Part shown: piece by piece, positions 43,671 through 52,778 of the stretch
Position numbering within the stretch: position 1 is the first letter of the stretch
How the letters are laid out: each line of letters opens with the position of its first letter
Assembly (NCBI RefSeq): GCF_002283365.1
Contig: NZ_MQWD01000001.1
Location: 3,071,749 to 3,135,748 of the forward strand
Length of the DNA stretch: 64,000 bases
Reading direction: 5' to 3'
Source: Rubrivirga marina
GTDB taxonomy: Bacteria > Bacteroidota > Rhodothermia > Rhodothermales > Rubricoccaceae
Program-made: the position numbers and the translations under genes
Notes under the pieces: model-generated
What the model saw: the letters and a program-made list of their open reading frames with translations, nothing else
What the model was told of the DNA's origin: nothing
The model's database searches: none

Positions 43671-44333
43671 TCAACTCGAGACGGCCTGGCGGATCCGCTC
43701 GGCAACCTCCTCGCTGGGCGTCACCGCCGAGAAGATCATGGCCCGCTGGCGCCACGTGACCACGAACTGGCCGTCGACCACGCGGGAGTCGACCGGCGTG
43801 GGCTCGCTGAGCGCGGCGTAGGACCCTTCGGGAAGGTCGAAGGAGGACCGGACCCGGTCGAGCAGGATGTAGTCGTACGCAAAGACCGTCGCGCGCTCGC
43901 CGTCGGTCCCCTCGAACCGGAACGCGGGCACCTGGACCTCCGACGGCGACGTGTTGGCCGAGGGCTGGACGGTCCCGATCGTCGGGATGCCGACGCCGAC
44001 GATCGCGAGGGCCGGCAGGTCCGGCGGGGCGACGTGCCAGCCGAGCGCGTCGAGGACGAGCGCCTGGGCCTCCTCGGGCTGCGTCGTCCCGAGGTCCGGC
44101 ACGAAGGCGTCGGCTGTCGTGACGAGGTGCTGGAGCACGCTGTCGGGGTCGGACTCGTCGGGCAGCACGCCCCACACCAGGAACGCGACGCCGGCGATCA
44201 CAGCGAGGATGACCGCCAGGAGGCCGGGGCGGAGGCGGCGCGGCGGCTCGGGCGTCGGGCCCGGCCGGTCCTGGACGCGGTCGAAGGCGGGGAGATCGGT
44301 GACCCGCTCCGCCTCGGCAGAGAGCTCGGCCAT
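43671..44333 (-). CDS. Membrane protein with exported domain, function unknown
   Basis: A 220-residue protein from ATG 44333: a 35-residue acidic/proline-rich cytoplasmic part, one transmembrane helix (LLAVILAVIAGVAFLVWGVL) and a periplasmic domain. The domain includes LGWHVAPPDLPALAIVGVGI, FRFEGTDGERATVFAYDYIL and FVVTWRQRAMIFSAVTPSEE, which resemble the sensor part of transmembrane anti-sigma or zinc-finger proteins, but no N-terminal Cys/His site is seen. It overlaps the upstream SAM-hydrolase gene by ATGA, so the two are translationally coupled. Confidence 0.55.
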   Translation of the reverse strand: MAELSAEAERVTDLPAFDRVQDRPGPTPEPPRRLRPGLLAVILAVIAGVAFLVWGVLPDESDPDSVLQHLVTTADAFVPDLGTTQPEEAQALVLDALGWHVAPPDLPALAIVGVGIPTIGTVQPSANTSPSEVQVPAFRFEGTDGERATVFAYDYILLDRVRSSFDLPEGSYAALSEPTPVDSRVVDGQFVVTWRQRAMIFSAVTPSEEVAERIRQAVSS

Positions 44334-45181
44334 CAGGCGTTGGTGGCGACCGTCGCGTCGCGCGACGGCGTGCGGGCCAGCGCGTCGAAGACGAGGTGGA
44401 CAGTGTCGCCGCGCTCCACGGACAGGAGCTCGGAGGCGTGGCCGCGATTCACGGCGATCTCCAGCAGCCCGGCGCTGCCGAAGAGCGTGAGCGGGTCGCC
44501 CGCGCCGACCTCGGCGTACGTCCGGGCGTGGTTGCGGAAGACGGTCGAGCCGGCGAAGCACTTGAAGGCCCGGCCGGCGCGCTGGCCCTCGACGTCGTCC
44601 CGCGTGATGTTCGTCACGCAGTTGCCGAAGTGGTCGACGTGGAGGACCATCCCGAACACGCCCTGCTCGTCGACGCGCGGGAGCGGCCAGTGGAGCGGTG
44701 TGAGCTTGTGGACCGGCTCGCCGAGGTCGGCGAGGTCGGCGCCGGCGGCGAGGCGCGCGGCGGCGGGCCCGAACACGTCGCGGCCGTGGAACGTGGCGCT
44801 GGCCGCGTCGTCGGTCGGAAGCGCGACGGCCTCTACGACGGCCTCGGACCCGACCACGAGCGGCAGGAGCCCGTTGTCGGCGCCGACGAACATGTGGGGC
44901 GCCCCGTCCACGTCGAACCGCGCGGCAAGGGCTTGGCGCTCAGTCCCGACCGTCGGGTCGACCACGACGAGGTGGACCGTCTCGGCGGGAAAGTGTGGGA
45001 CGACCTGGCGGAGCGTGAACGCGGCCGTCATCACGTCCTGCGCCGGGATCTCGTGGGTCACGTCGATCAGGCGCACCGCGGGCTCGGCGCGCAGCATCGC
45101 GCCTTTCATGGCCGCGACGTAGCCATCGCGGAGGCCGAAGTCGGTGGTGAGCGTGACGATCACGGCGGGGGGAGGCGACAT
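44333..45181 (-). CDS. SAM hydrolase (SAM hydroxide adenosyltransferase, DUF62 family)
   Basis: A 282-residue protein from ATG 45181. The fluorinase-related fold is clear from VTLTTDFGLRDGYVAAMKGA, RLIDVTHEIPAQDVMTAAFT, VHLVVVDPTVGTERQALAAR (the Asp/Arg of the catalytic set), GADNGLLPLV, HGRDVFGPAAARLAAGADLA and HVDHFGNCVTNI. DUF62 enzymes convert SAM to adenosine and methionine with an activated water. It lacks the 23-residue insertion of true halogenases as far as can be judged from length. It is divergent from a GbsR-type regulator (67 bases). Confidence 0.88.
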   Translation of the reverse strand: MSPPPAVIVTLTTDFGLRDGYVAAMKGAMLRAEPAVRLIDVTHEIPAQDVMTAAFTLRQVVPHFPAETVHLVVVDPTVGTERQALAARFDVDGAPHMFVGADNGLLPLVVGSEAVVEAVALPTDDAASATFHGRDVFGPAAARLAAGADLADLGEPVHKLTPLHWPLPRVDEQGVFGMVLHVDHFGNCVTNITRDDVEGQRAGRAFKCFAGSTVFRNHARTYAEVGAGDPLTLFGSAGLLEIAVNRGHASELLSVERGDTVHLVFDALARTPSRDATVATNA

Positions 45182-45248
45182 GTGCAAGGTACGGCGGCCC
45201 GCTTCGCCCGCCCTCTCCGCTATCTTCGCCGATCCCGACCGTCCGCCC

Positions 45249-45842
45249 GTGCCACCGAACGACTCCCCCCATTCCGACGACGCGCTGAGCGACCGCGGCC
45301 GACGCGCGCTCGACGAGTTCGTCCTCCTCTGGGGCGAGATGGCCTCGCACTGGGGCATCAACCGGACGATGGCGCAGATCCACGCGCTGCTCTACGCGAC
45401 GGCCCGGCCGCTCGACACGGACGAGATCATGGAGCAGCTCCAGATCAGCCGCGGCAACGCCAACATGAACCTCCGGGCCCTCGTGGACTGGAACCTCGTC
45501 CGCAAGACCCACCAGATCGGCTCGCGGAAGGACTTCTTCGTCGCCGAGGAGGACGTCTGGACCATCACGACCACGATCATCGAGGAGCGCCAGCGGCGCG
45601 AGATCAAGCCGGTCCAGCGGGCGCTCGACGGCGTCGCCAGCGGCCTCCGCGAGGGCGGCGAATACGGGGAGGACGCCGCCCTCGCGGACCGCGTCGAGGC
45701 TTTGGTCGAAATCATGGAGGTGTTCGACGCGTTCACCCAGGCGCTCCTCCCGCTCGTCCGGGGTCGGAGCACCGAGAAGGTCCGCCGGGTCGCCACGTTT
45801 GCGTCGAAGCTCCGCCGGCAGCGGGGCGAGGGGAACTCCTGA
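45249..45842 (+). CDS. GbsR/MarR-family transcriptional regulator
   Basis: A 197-residue winged-helix protein starting at GTG 45249 (MPPNDSPHSDD); an earlier in-frame start reaches into the divergent gene and is less likely. The GbsR signature is present: VLLWGEMASHWGINRTMAQI, HALLYATARPLDTDEIMEQL and SRGNANMNLRALVDWNLVRK (recognition helix), then KDFFVAEEDVWTITTTIIEE. GbsR regulators control osmoprotectant or envelope genes in other bacteria; the target here is unknown but could be the adjacent divergent gene. The stop overlaps the yraN start by one base. Confidence 0.85.
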   Translation: MPPNDSPHSDDALSDRGRRALDEFVLLWGEMASHWGINRTMAQIHALLYATARPLDTDEIMEQLQISRGNANMNLRALVDWNLVRKTHQIGSRKDFFVAEEDVWTITTTIIEERQRREIKPVQRALDGVASGLREGGEYGEDAALADRVEALVEIMEVFDAFTQALLPLVRGRSTEKVRRVATFASKLRRQRGEGNS

Positions 45843-46225
45843 TGGCGTCGCCGGCCGAGATCGGGCGCCGCGGCGAGGATCTCGCCGTCGAACACCTCGA
45901 AGCGAAGGGCTACCGCGTCCTCGAGCGGAACTACCGGTTCGGGCGCGAGGAGGTCGACATTGTCGCCTTCCAACCGACGCCGAAGGACGACGGTGGGATG
46001 ATCGTGTTCGTCGAGGTCAAGGCCCGCAGCGGCGCCGGCTTCGGCCCGCCGGAGGCCGCGGTCGACAAGCCGAAGCAGCAGGCCATCCTGCGCGTCGCGG
46101 AGGCCTACCTCCACGAGCGCCGCCTCATCCCGTCGCCGACCCGGTTCGACGTGGTCGCGGTCCAGTTCGATGGCGGCGAGGCCGAGCTGACCCACTTCGA
46201 GAACGCGTTTGGCTATTTCGTCTAG
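45842..46225 (+). CDS. yraN: YraN/UPF0102-family putative endonuclease-fold protein
   Basis: A 127-residue protein with the UPF0102 motifs GRRGEDLAVEHLEAKGYRVL, RNYRFGREEVDIVAF (conserved Glu/Asp) and IVFVEVKARSGAGFGPPEAA, which build the D-x(n)-E-x-K site of restriction-endonuclease-like folds. In the family the role may be in recombination or replication restart; it is not proven. ATG 45842 overlaps the GbsR stop, and the 3' end overlaps the next gene by 17 bases. Confidence 0.9.
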   Translation: MASPAEIGRRGEDLAVEHLEAKGYRVLERNYRFGREEVDIVAFQPTPKDDGGMIVFVEVKARSGAGFGPPEAAVDKPKQQAILRVAEAYLHERRLIPSPTRFDVVAVQFDGGEAELTHFENAFGYFV

Positions 46226-47183
46226 CGTCGTCGCCGGCCGCGTCCCGGGCGACGGCCCGCTCGTTCTCGTCCACGGTGGCGCGTGGGACATCCCCCAGGA
46301 CGAGACCGAGGCGCACCTCGACGGGCTGGACCGCGCGCTCCGCATCGGCCAGCGGGCCCTCGAGCGCGGCCTCGCCAGCCTCGACGTGGTCGTGGAGGTG
46401 GTCGCGGCGCTCGAGGACCACCCGGCATTCGACGCCGGACGCGGCGCCGTCCTCGACCGCGACGGGCAGCCGCAGCTGGACGCCGGGGTGATGGACGGGG
46501 GGGACCTGACCTGGGGTGCCGTCGCCAACGTCCGACGGTTGAAGAACCCCATCCGCACGGCCCGCGCGCTCGTCGACGAGGACGGCCAGGCGCGGCTTCT
46601 GGTGGCCGACGGCGCCGAGCGGTTCGCGGCGGAACTCGGCCACGCAGCGGTGTCGCCCTCGTCGCTCGTGGTGGAGCGGGAGGTCGCGCGCCACCGGCGA
46701 ATCGCGGAGCACGCGGCGTTTCATACGAGCGCGGCGTTCGCGGGAGCGATGGACGTGCCGCGCGGGACCGTCGGCTGCGTCGTCCGCGACGGGGCCGGTC
46801 GTCTGGCGGCCGCGACGTCGACCGGCGGGGCGCCCTACACGCGCGCCGGCCGCGTGGGCGACTCGCCGATCCCCGGGGCGGGGTTTTTCGCGGACGCCTA
46901 CGGTGCGGCGTCGGCGACGGGCTGGGGAGAGGCGATCCTCACGACGCAGCTCGCCGCGCGGGCCGTCGCCGCCGTCGAGCGGGGGGAGTCCCCCGACCGA
47001 GCCGCCGAGGCGGCGGTCCTCGACCTCGGGGCCCGCGTGAGGTGGGCGGAGGCGTCGCGTGCGACCGCCGGCCTCATCCTCGTGGGCGCCGACGGGACAG
47101 CCGGGTGGGCCTTCTCGACGCCGCGGATGGCCCGGGGCTGGTGGCGGCCCGGGGAGGAACGGGTCGCGACGCTCGACCGCTAG
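46209..47183 (+). CDS. iaaA: Isoaspartyl peptidase/L-asparaginase (Ntn-hydrolase)
   Basis: A 324-residue precursor that self-cleaves before a threonine. The N-terminal part starts LVLVHGGAWDIPQDETEAHL and contains AFDAGRGAVLDRDGQPQLDA and GDLTWGAVANVRRLKNPIRT. The cleavage site is PRGTVGCVV with catalytic Thr187, followed by AAATSTGGAPYTRAGRVGDS and PIPGAGFFADAYGAASATGW. It removes beta-aspartyl residues and asparagine. The given TTG start overlaps yraN by 17 bases; homology starts near GPLVLVHGG, so a later start is possible. Confidence 0.88.
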   Translation: MAISSSVVAGRVPGDGPLVLVHGGAWDIPQDETEAHLDGLDRALRIGQRALERGLASLDVVVEVVAALEDHPAFDAGRGAVLDRDGQPQLDAGVMDGGDLTWGAVANVRRLKNPIRTARALVDEDGQARLLVADGAERFAAELGHAAVSPSSLVVEREVARHRRIAEHAAFHTSAAFAGAMDVPRGTVGCVVRDGAGRLAAATSTGGAPYTRAGRVGDSPIPGAGFFADAYGAASATGWGEAILTTQLAARAVAAVERGESPDRAAEAAVLDLGARVRWAEASRATAGLILVGADGTAGWAFSTPRMARGWWRPGEERVATLDR

Positions 47184-47184
47184 C

Positions 47185-48597
47185 CTACCAAGCGGTGCGA
47201 CGAGCCGATGTCCGCCCCGCGGCCGGCGTGTCCGGGGTGGGTGCCGGGGTAGGCATCACCGTCGAACCCGACGGCGGAGGGAACGTCGCCGGGCGCTCGG
47301 CGCGGACGTCCGCTTCGCGGGCGATGTGGCGCGGCGTGGGCCAGCGGCGGGCGGTGGCCGGGTGGTAGCGGGTCCGCAGGGCCGAGGGCTCGCGCGGTAC
47401 CGCGGCGGCACGGGTGCCGGCCTGAGGCGGTGCGTGGGACGCTACGAGGACCGGGGCTACAAGCCCGCCGTTCGAGGTCCGCACCTCGGTCCCGACGAAG
47501 TAGTAGGCCAGGATCTCGCGGTAGGTCCGCCCGGCGCGGGCCTGTCCGAGCGCGCCGTACTGGCTCATCCCGACGCCGTGCCCGTAGCCGCTCCCGCGGA
47601 ACACGTACTGGTCGCCCTCGACGGAGACGTCGAACCGCGTGCTCCGCACGGTCCGCGCCCCTGCGACGGCGTTAACGGCATTCCTGAACTGGACGCCCGT
47701 GATCCTCCGCGATCCGCCGATCAACTCGATGTCGAGGACGCGGCCGGAGCGTGACCGGCGCAGGATCTCGATGCCCTCGACGCGTCCGCCGTACTGGCGC
47801 GAGAGGGCGTCGAGCACGGCCGTGCGGGACGCTGAGGTGCGCCACGAGTGGTCCGGAGCGGCACTGTCGTACGGGTCCGGCACGCCACGCAGGTAGGGGA
47901 CCGGGTCGCCATCCCACACCAGGTCGTTGTCCGCCGTGTGGCCGCCCGACGACGAGAAGTAGTACGCGTCGGCCAACTCGCCTCGGTACATGAGCACTTC
48001 GCCCTGCGTGTCGAGCGCGGCCCGAAGGCTCACGTCACGGGTGACGCCGGAACCCTTGTAGACCTGCGCACTCGTGTCGTCGTCGAGGTCGTAGGTGGCG
48101 TGTGACCCGACTCGACGGAGGGCGTACGTGCGGGCAAGAATCGCCTGCGCCTTGGCGCCCTCTGGCGAGGCGAACCCGAATTCCGCCTGGACGACGCTCG
48201 CGACGTACGGCTCTAGCGGGGCGTGATTGACGAGTTCCATCTGCCCCCCTGCGATGCGGGCGGAGAGGTCGCCGGGGTACACCCGGTCGATGCGGCCGGC
48301 GCGGAGACGGAACTCGGCGCCGTCGAGGCGGAGGGACCGGGCCGAAACGTCGGCCCCGCCGAAACGGGCGCGGACATCGGCGCCGATGCGCGTCAGCGTC
48401 ATGCTCTCACCCGTCTGCAGCGCGCCCGATTCGACCCCGTCCAGCACGATTCGGACCGGCCCGTCGGTCGCCTCGATGCGAACCTCGGCGGGGCTCTCAC
48501 GATTCAGAATCCGGATCCGTACGTCGGAGTCGACGGGCTGTGCGAGGACTGGAGCCGCAAACAGAACGGCAAGCAGACCGTAGCGAAGGGTCGTCAT
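47185..48597 (-). CDS. SpoIID/LytB-domain secreted protein
   Basis: A 470-residue exported protein from ATG 48597 (signal peptide YGLLAVLFAAPVLA). The SpoIID domain core is residues 120-350: YVASVVQAEFGFASPEGAKA, AQAILARTYALRR, CDVS-like VTRDVSLRAALDTQGEVLMY, YYFSSSGGHTADNDLVWDG, VQFRNAVNAV and FRGSGYGHGVGMSQYGALGQ. SpoIID proteins are lytic transglycosylases acting on peptidoglycan without stem peptides. The last 100 residues are a Pro/Ala/Arg-rich tail with no clear fold. It is not a sporulation protein in this context. Confidence 0.88.
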   Translation of the reverse strand: MTTLRYGLLAVLFAAPVLAQPVDSDVRIRILNRESPAEVRIEATDGPVRIVLDGVESGALQTGESMTLTRIGADVRARFGGADVSARSLRLDGAEFRLRAGRIDRVYPGDLSARIAGGQMELVNHAPLEPYVASVVQAEFGFASPEGAKAQAILARTYALRRVGSHATYDLDDDTSAQVYKGSGVTRDVSLRAALDTQGEVLMYRGELADAYYFSSSGGHTADNDLVWDGDPVPYLRGVPDPYDSAAPDHSWRTSASRTAVLDALSRQYGGRVEGIEILRRSRSGRVLDIELIGGSRRITGVQFRNAVNAVAGARTVRSTRFDVSVEGDQYVFRGSGYGHGVGMSQYGALGQARAGRTYREILAYYFVGTEVRTSNGGLVAPVLVASHAPPQAGTRAAAVPREPSALRTRYHPATARRWPTPRHIAREADVRAERPATFPPPSGSTVMPTPAPTPDTPAAGRTSARRTAW

Positions 48598-48678
48598 GTG
48601 GTGGGACGGGAGAGTCAGGGCTGCATCGGGTCTCCGGTGCCCACTCGTCAAACGGATCCCCAGAATGGCTACCAATCG

Positions 48679-49476
48679 TTACAGGGCCAGCCGGCTGCGG
48701 AGCTCCCGAGAACGCGCCCGGCTGGCCGTCACTTCGTGCCCCGTCGTCAGGACCAGCTTGTAGCGGCCGGAGAACCAGGGGATCATCTCGCGGATGGCCG
48801 AGAGGTTGACGAGCGCGTTCCTGTGAACCCGCATGAACAGGTCGGGGTCCAGCCGGCTCTCCAGCGCGTCGAGCGTGAAGCTTACGATGTGCCGCTGCGC
48901 CGTCTTCCCCTCGCTGACGACGTAGAGGCTCGTGATCCCGTCGTGGACCTCAGCGGCGATGACCTCGGCCGCCTCGACGACGAGGAGCCGGTCGCGGCCC
49001 TGGACCGTGAACCGTTCGATCGGCGGCCCGTCGGCGGCGGGTGTCGGGACGACCTCGTCGAGCGTGTCGAGAAGGTCGGCGAGGCGGGCGTCCGGGTCCT
49101 CATCCCGGCGGTCCTCGACCCGCGAGACGGCTTTTTCGAGTCGCTCCGCGTTGATCGGCTTGAGGAGGTAGTCGGTCGCGTTGGCCTCGAACGCCTGGAT
49201 GGCGTACTCGTCGTAGGCCGTCGTGAACACGACGTCGGGTCGGCGGCCGGGGGGGATCCGCTCGATCACACCGAACCCGTCGAGCTCGGGCATCCGGACG
49301 TCGAGGAACGCGAGGTCGTAGTCGGTCTCGCTGAGGGTCTCGACGGCCTCGACGCCGTCGGCGGCCTCGTCCACGGGTCCGAGGCGGCCGGCCTCGACGA
49401 AGGGGTCGAGCAGACGGCGGAGGCGGGAGCGGGCGGGCGATTCGTCGTCGACGATGAGGACGCGGAGGGAGCTCAT
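48679..49476 (-). CDS. LytTR-family response regulator
   Basis: A 265-residue regulator from ATG 49476. Receiver domain: acidic pocket Asp10/Asp11 in LRVLIVDDESPARSRLRRLL, phospho-acceptor Asp59 in YDLAFLDVRMPELDGFG, switch region FTTAYDEYAIQAFEANATDY with Lys106 in LLKPI. A linker leads to a LytTR DNA-binding domain (FTVQGRDRLLVVEAAEVIAA, RHIVSFTLDALESRLDPDLF, MRVHRNALVNLSAIREM). The gene overlaps the upstream sensor kinase by ATGA; together they form a two-component pair. Confidence 0.93.
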   Translation of the reverse strand: MSSLRVLIVDDESPARSRLRRLLDPFVEAGRLGPVDEAADGVEAVETLSETDYDLAFLDVRMPELDGFGVIERIPPGRRPDVVFTTAYDEYAIQAFEANATDYLLKPINAERLEKAVSRVEDRRDEDPDARLADLLDTLDEVVPTPAADGPPIERFTVQGRDRLLVVEAAEVIAAEVHDGITSLYVVSEGKTAQRHIVSFTLDALESRLDPDLFMRVHRNALVNLSAIREMIPWFSGRYKLVLTTGHEVTASRARSRELRSRLAL

Positions 49477-51932
49477 GGAGCGGGAGGGGGGAGGAGAAGG
49501 GTGGCGCGCGCGCCGTCGGGGGTCGGTTTGACCGTCAGCGAGGCCGAGGGGCCGTAGAGGAGCCGGAGGCGGTCGGCGACGTTGCTGAGGCCGACGCCGT
49601 AGACCGCGCCGCCGGGTGGGAGGCCGGCGCCCGTGTCTTCGACGGCGATCTCGACCCCGTCGGCCGCGCGTCGGGCGCGGACCGTCACGGTGCCGCCGCC
49701 GCGTTTGCGCTCGACCCCGTGTTTGACGGCGTTCTCGACGAGCGTTTGAACGGCGAACGCGGGCACAGGCGTGTCCTCGACGCCGTCCTCCACCTCGAGT
49801 TCGACCCCGAGCGCGTCGCCGAACCGGGCCTCCTCGACGTGGAGGTAGCGGCGGACGAGGCGGAGCTCGTCGCGGAGCGGGACGAGGGCCTCGCCGCTCG
49901 CGTTGAGGACGTCGCGGAAGAGGGCCGCGAGGTGTTCGACCGTCGCCTCGGCCCGGTCCGGCGTGTCGCGAATCAGCGCGGCGACCGTGTTGAGCGCGTT
50001 GAACAGGAAGTGCGGGTTGATCTGCGCCCGGAGGGCGGCCATCTCCGCCTCCGACGTCTGGCGGATGAGGGCCCGCTCGCGGTCGATCAGCCGCAGCCGC
50101 TCGACCGCGAGCGCGAGCTGGCCGGCGAGGGCCCGCAGCTCGGCCACGTCCTCCGTGTTGTAGACGGCGAGCCGCCGTGCCTTCCGCCCGAGCACGAGGA
50201 GGCCGACCGGCGTCCCCCGGCCCGTCGTCACCGGGACCGCCAGCGCGGCGCCGAGGCGGGCGAGCCGGTCCGACACGCCGCGCGGCAGGTCGGCCTCGTT
50301 GAGCTCCTCGTTCCGCGACCACACCCGGCCTTCAGTCCGGAGCCGGTCCCACACGCGGTCGAGCTCGACCTGGGTGAACGACGGCGGCTCCGGGCGGAAC
50401 GTCGCCCGGGCCCACCGCTCGTCGGGCGTGCCGTGGGCCGCGTGGAGAAAGACGACGGCCGAGCGGACCCCGAGCGCCTCGCCGATCGCCGCCGCCGCCC
50501 CCTCGGCGAGCGTGTCGACGTCGAGGAACGACCCGAGCTCGTCCCCGAACCGGTCGAGCCGCTGGCGGGCGCGCTGGCGGCGCGTTCGGAACGCGCGCTG
50601 GACGCTGTCGCGGAGCGCCGGCGCCGCGCGCTCCGCCAGCAGGAGAAGGGTGACGACCAGGAGGCCGAGCGCGAGCGGGTGCGACCCGCCTGGGAGAACC
50701 GCGTCGAGCAGCGCCGACCCGAGGACGATGACGGCAAACGCCAGCGCGAGCATCGATACCGTCGTGAGGCCCTTGAGCAGGAGCGCGTCGAACGGCCCGT
50801 ACCGGAGCGTGGCGTACGAGACGAGGGCGACGGGGAGCAACGAGAGGAGCTGGAACGCGACTACGAACCACGCAGTGACCACCTCCGCCTCACGCGGCCC
50901 CGGCCCGAGGCGCGTCAGGACGAGCCCGGCGCCGAGGACCGCGACCCCGCAGACGAGCGCGCTACCGACGCGGCTCCATCGCTGGGGCGCCGCCCCTGGT
51001 TCGGCGAGGGCCTCGGGGGGCTGTGCCGCCACGAGGCCCGTCGCCGCCGCGACGTACACGCAGACGTAGAACAGGATCGGGACGGCGAATCCGTCCGCGG
51101 GGAGTGGGCCGGCGTGGCCGGTGAGGGTGGCCGTGAGGACGCCGAGGCCGAGGACGACGGCCGGGACGGCCAACAGCCACCGGCTCCGTCCGAGCGCGAC
51201 GATGGCGTCCCGGGTGCGGAGGCTTTGGTCGAGGAGGAGCGCGGGGTACGTGATCCACCCCGCGAGCGCGGCCAGCGTGAGGATGTCGAAGGCCACGCGT
51301 TCGAGCGTCGCGTCGGCGGGCGGGGCGCCGAAGAGCGACGCCCACACCCACCGCACGAGGTTGACCCCGACCCACGTGAACGCGGCGCCGATGAGCCGGC
51401 GGGACCGCCGGGCCCGGGGGCTTCGGGGCGCGAGCGGGGCGACCGTCAGGTACGCCAGGAGGTGGAAGAAGGCGACGACCCCGAACCCCCACCCGGTCGC
51501 CAGCCAGATCGACGTGCTGAGCGGGTAGAGAAACGTCGGGTACCGCTCGATGCGGACCTCCGTCGTCTCCTCGACGCCGCCGCGGTCCAGCACGTAGGTC
51601 AGCACCGCGCCGGTCGCCCTCTCGATCTGCGTCCGCGCCTCGGCCGAAGTCCGGACCTCCAGGTAGTCGATCGCCTCGAGCCGGTCGCCCTCGCGGATGC
51701 CGGCGCGACTGGCCGAGGCGCGGGGCAGAACGTAGGCGGCCACGACCCCTCCGTCGGCGTCAGCCCAGCGGACCCCGTCGTAGCCGGGCGCGGTCGTCTG
51801 GGTGAGCGGAAGGCCGACGTCGCGGAGGTATTCGGCCCAACTGAGGGCGAGCGACGCGAGCGGGAGGAGGGCCAGCCCGGCGAGGGCCAGGGCCAGCCCG
51901 CGGGCGAGCCACTGGCGCGACGGTCGGGTCAT
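49473..51932 (-). CDS. LytS-type sensor histidine kinase with PDZ-like and GAF domains
   Basis: An 819-residue kinase. Order: signal-anchor helix, exported PDZ-like segment (VVAAYVLPRASASRAGIREG, then DRLEAIDYLEVRTSAEARTQ, residues 55-130), eight or so membrane helices (140-460), a cytoplasmic helix and GAF-like domain (VLFGR-type stretch, 470-610), then the LytS kinase core INPHFLFNALNTVAALIRDT with His641. The ATPase follows as VQTLVENAVKHGVERKRGGG and VEDTGAGLPPGGAVYGVGLS. It phosphorylates the adjacent LytTR regulator. The exported PDZ-like module suggests sensing of misfolded or C-terminal peptides (inference). Confidence 0.88.
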   Translation of the reverse strand: MTRPSRQWLARGLALALAGLALLPLASLALSWAEYLRDVGLPLTQTTAPGYDGVRWADADGGVVAAYVLPRASASRAGIREGDRLEAIDYLEVRTSAEARTQIERATGAVLTYVLDRGGVEETTEVRIERYPTFLYPLSTSIWLATGWGFGVVAFFHLLAYLTVAPLAPRSPRARRSRRLIGAAFTWVGVNLVRWVWASLFGAPPADATLERVAFDILTLAALAGWITYPALLLDQSLRTRDAIVALGRSRWLLAVPAVVLGLGVLTATLTGHAGPLPADGFAVPILFYVCVYVAAATGLVAAQPPEALAEPGAAPQRWSRVGSALVCGVAVLGAGLVLTRLGPGPREAEVVTAWFVVAFQLLSLLPVALVSYATLRYGPFDALLLKGLTTVSMLALAFAVIVLGSALLDAVLPGGSHPLALGLLVVTLLLLAERAAPALRDSVQRAFRTRRQRARQRLDRFGDELGSFLDVDTLAEGAAAAIGEALGVRSAVVFLHAAHGTPDERWARATFRPEPPSFTQVELDRVWDRLRTEGRVWSRNEELNEADLPRGVSDRLARLGAALAVPVTTGRGTPVGLLVLGRKARRLAVYNTEDVAELRALAGQLALAVERLRLIDRERALIRQTSEAEMAALRAQINPHFLFNALNTVAALIRDTPDRAEATVEHLAALFRDVLNASGEALVPLRDELRLVRRYLHVEEARFGDALGVELEVEDGVEDTPVPAFAVQTLVENAVKHGVERKRGGGTVTVRARRAADGVEIAVEDTGAGLPPGGAVYGVGLSNVADRLRLLYGPSASLTVKPTPDGARATLLLPPPAP

Positions 51933-51970
51933 GTTCGGAATCTAGAGCGGCGCCGAAGCGTGGCAGGGGC

Positions 51971-52777
51971 ATGACTCCTGCCCTCGTCGACACCCACGTC
52001 CACCTCTACGCCGACGCCTACGACGCCGACCGCGACGCCGTCGTGGCCCGCGCCCGCGCCGCGGGCGTCGCCCAGATGATCCTGCCCGCCGTCGACCTCG
52101 CCTCGGTCGACGACGTGCTCGCGCTGTGCGATCGTCACGTCGGCGTGTTCGGGATGGCGGGTCTCCACCCGACCTACCTCGGCGACGCGCCGGAGGAAGC
52201 GGCCGAACGGATCGGTCCGTTATTGCAAGACCGACACATCATCGCCGTGGGCGAGACCGGCCTCGACTATTACTGGAGCCGCGAGCACGAGGAGCGACAG
52301 CGTGCCTCGCTCGCCGCGCACGCCCGCCTGGCCGCTGCCCACCGCCTGCCGCTCTCGCTCCACAACCGCGACAAGAAGGACAGCGACGACGCTTCGCGCG
52401 ACCTCGTCGCCATCCTTCGCGAGGTCAAGGCCGAGGCCGGGGACGCGCTGACGGGCGTGTTCCACTGCTTCGGCGGGCCGACGTGGCTGGCCCACGAGGT
52501 CCTCGACCTCGGGTTCTTCGTCGGACTAGGCGGCACGCTGACGTTCAAGAACGCGGGTGTGCCCGACGCCATCGCGGACGTCCCGCTCGATCGGATCGTG
52601 CTCGAAACCGACGGCCCCTACCTCGCGCCCACACCGCACCGCGGCTCCCGGAACGAGCCCGCCTACGTCGCGCTCGTCGCCCAGACGCTCGCCAGAGTTC
52701 GCGGGCTGACAGTCGGGGAGGTCGCCGAGGCGACCACGGCCAACGCCCGCCGGCTGTTCGGGCTGCCGGACTCCTGA
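51971..52777 (+). CDS. tatD: TatD-family metal-dependent DNase
   Basis: A 268-residue TIM-barrel hydrolase: metal ligands His9/His11 in VDTHVHLYADAY, Glu in IAVGETGLDYYWSREHEERQ, His in RLPLSLHNRD and GVFHCFGG, and Asp in IVLETDGPYLAPTPHRGSRN. The family includes 3'-5' exonucleases and D-aminoacyl-tRNA deacylases. Codons 83-86 (P-L-L-Q) use CCG TTA TTG CAA, three rare codons in a genome of this GC content, and form one copy of the CCGTTATTGCAA motif. It is divergent from the kinase gene. Confidence 0.92.
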   Translation: MTPALVDTHVHLYADAYDADRDAVVARARAAGVAQMILPAVDLASVDDVLALCDRHVGVFGMAGLHPTYLGDAPEEAAERIGPLLQDRHIIAVGETGLDYYWSREHEERQRASLAAHARLAAAHRLPLSLHNRDKKDSDDASRDLVAILREVKAEAGDALTGVFHCFGGPTWLAHEVLDLGFFVGLGGTLTFKNAGVPDAIADVPLDRIVLETDGPYLAPTPHRGSRNEPAYVALVAQTLARVRGLTVGEVAEATTANARRLFGLPDS

Positions 52778-52778
52778 C

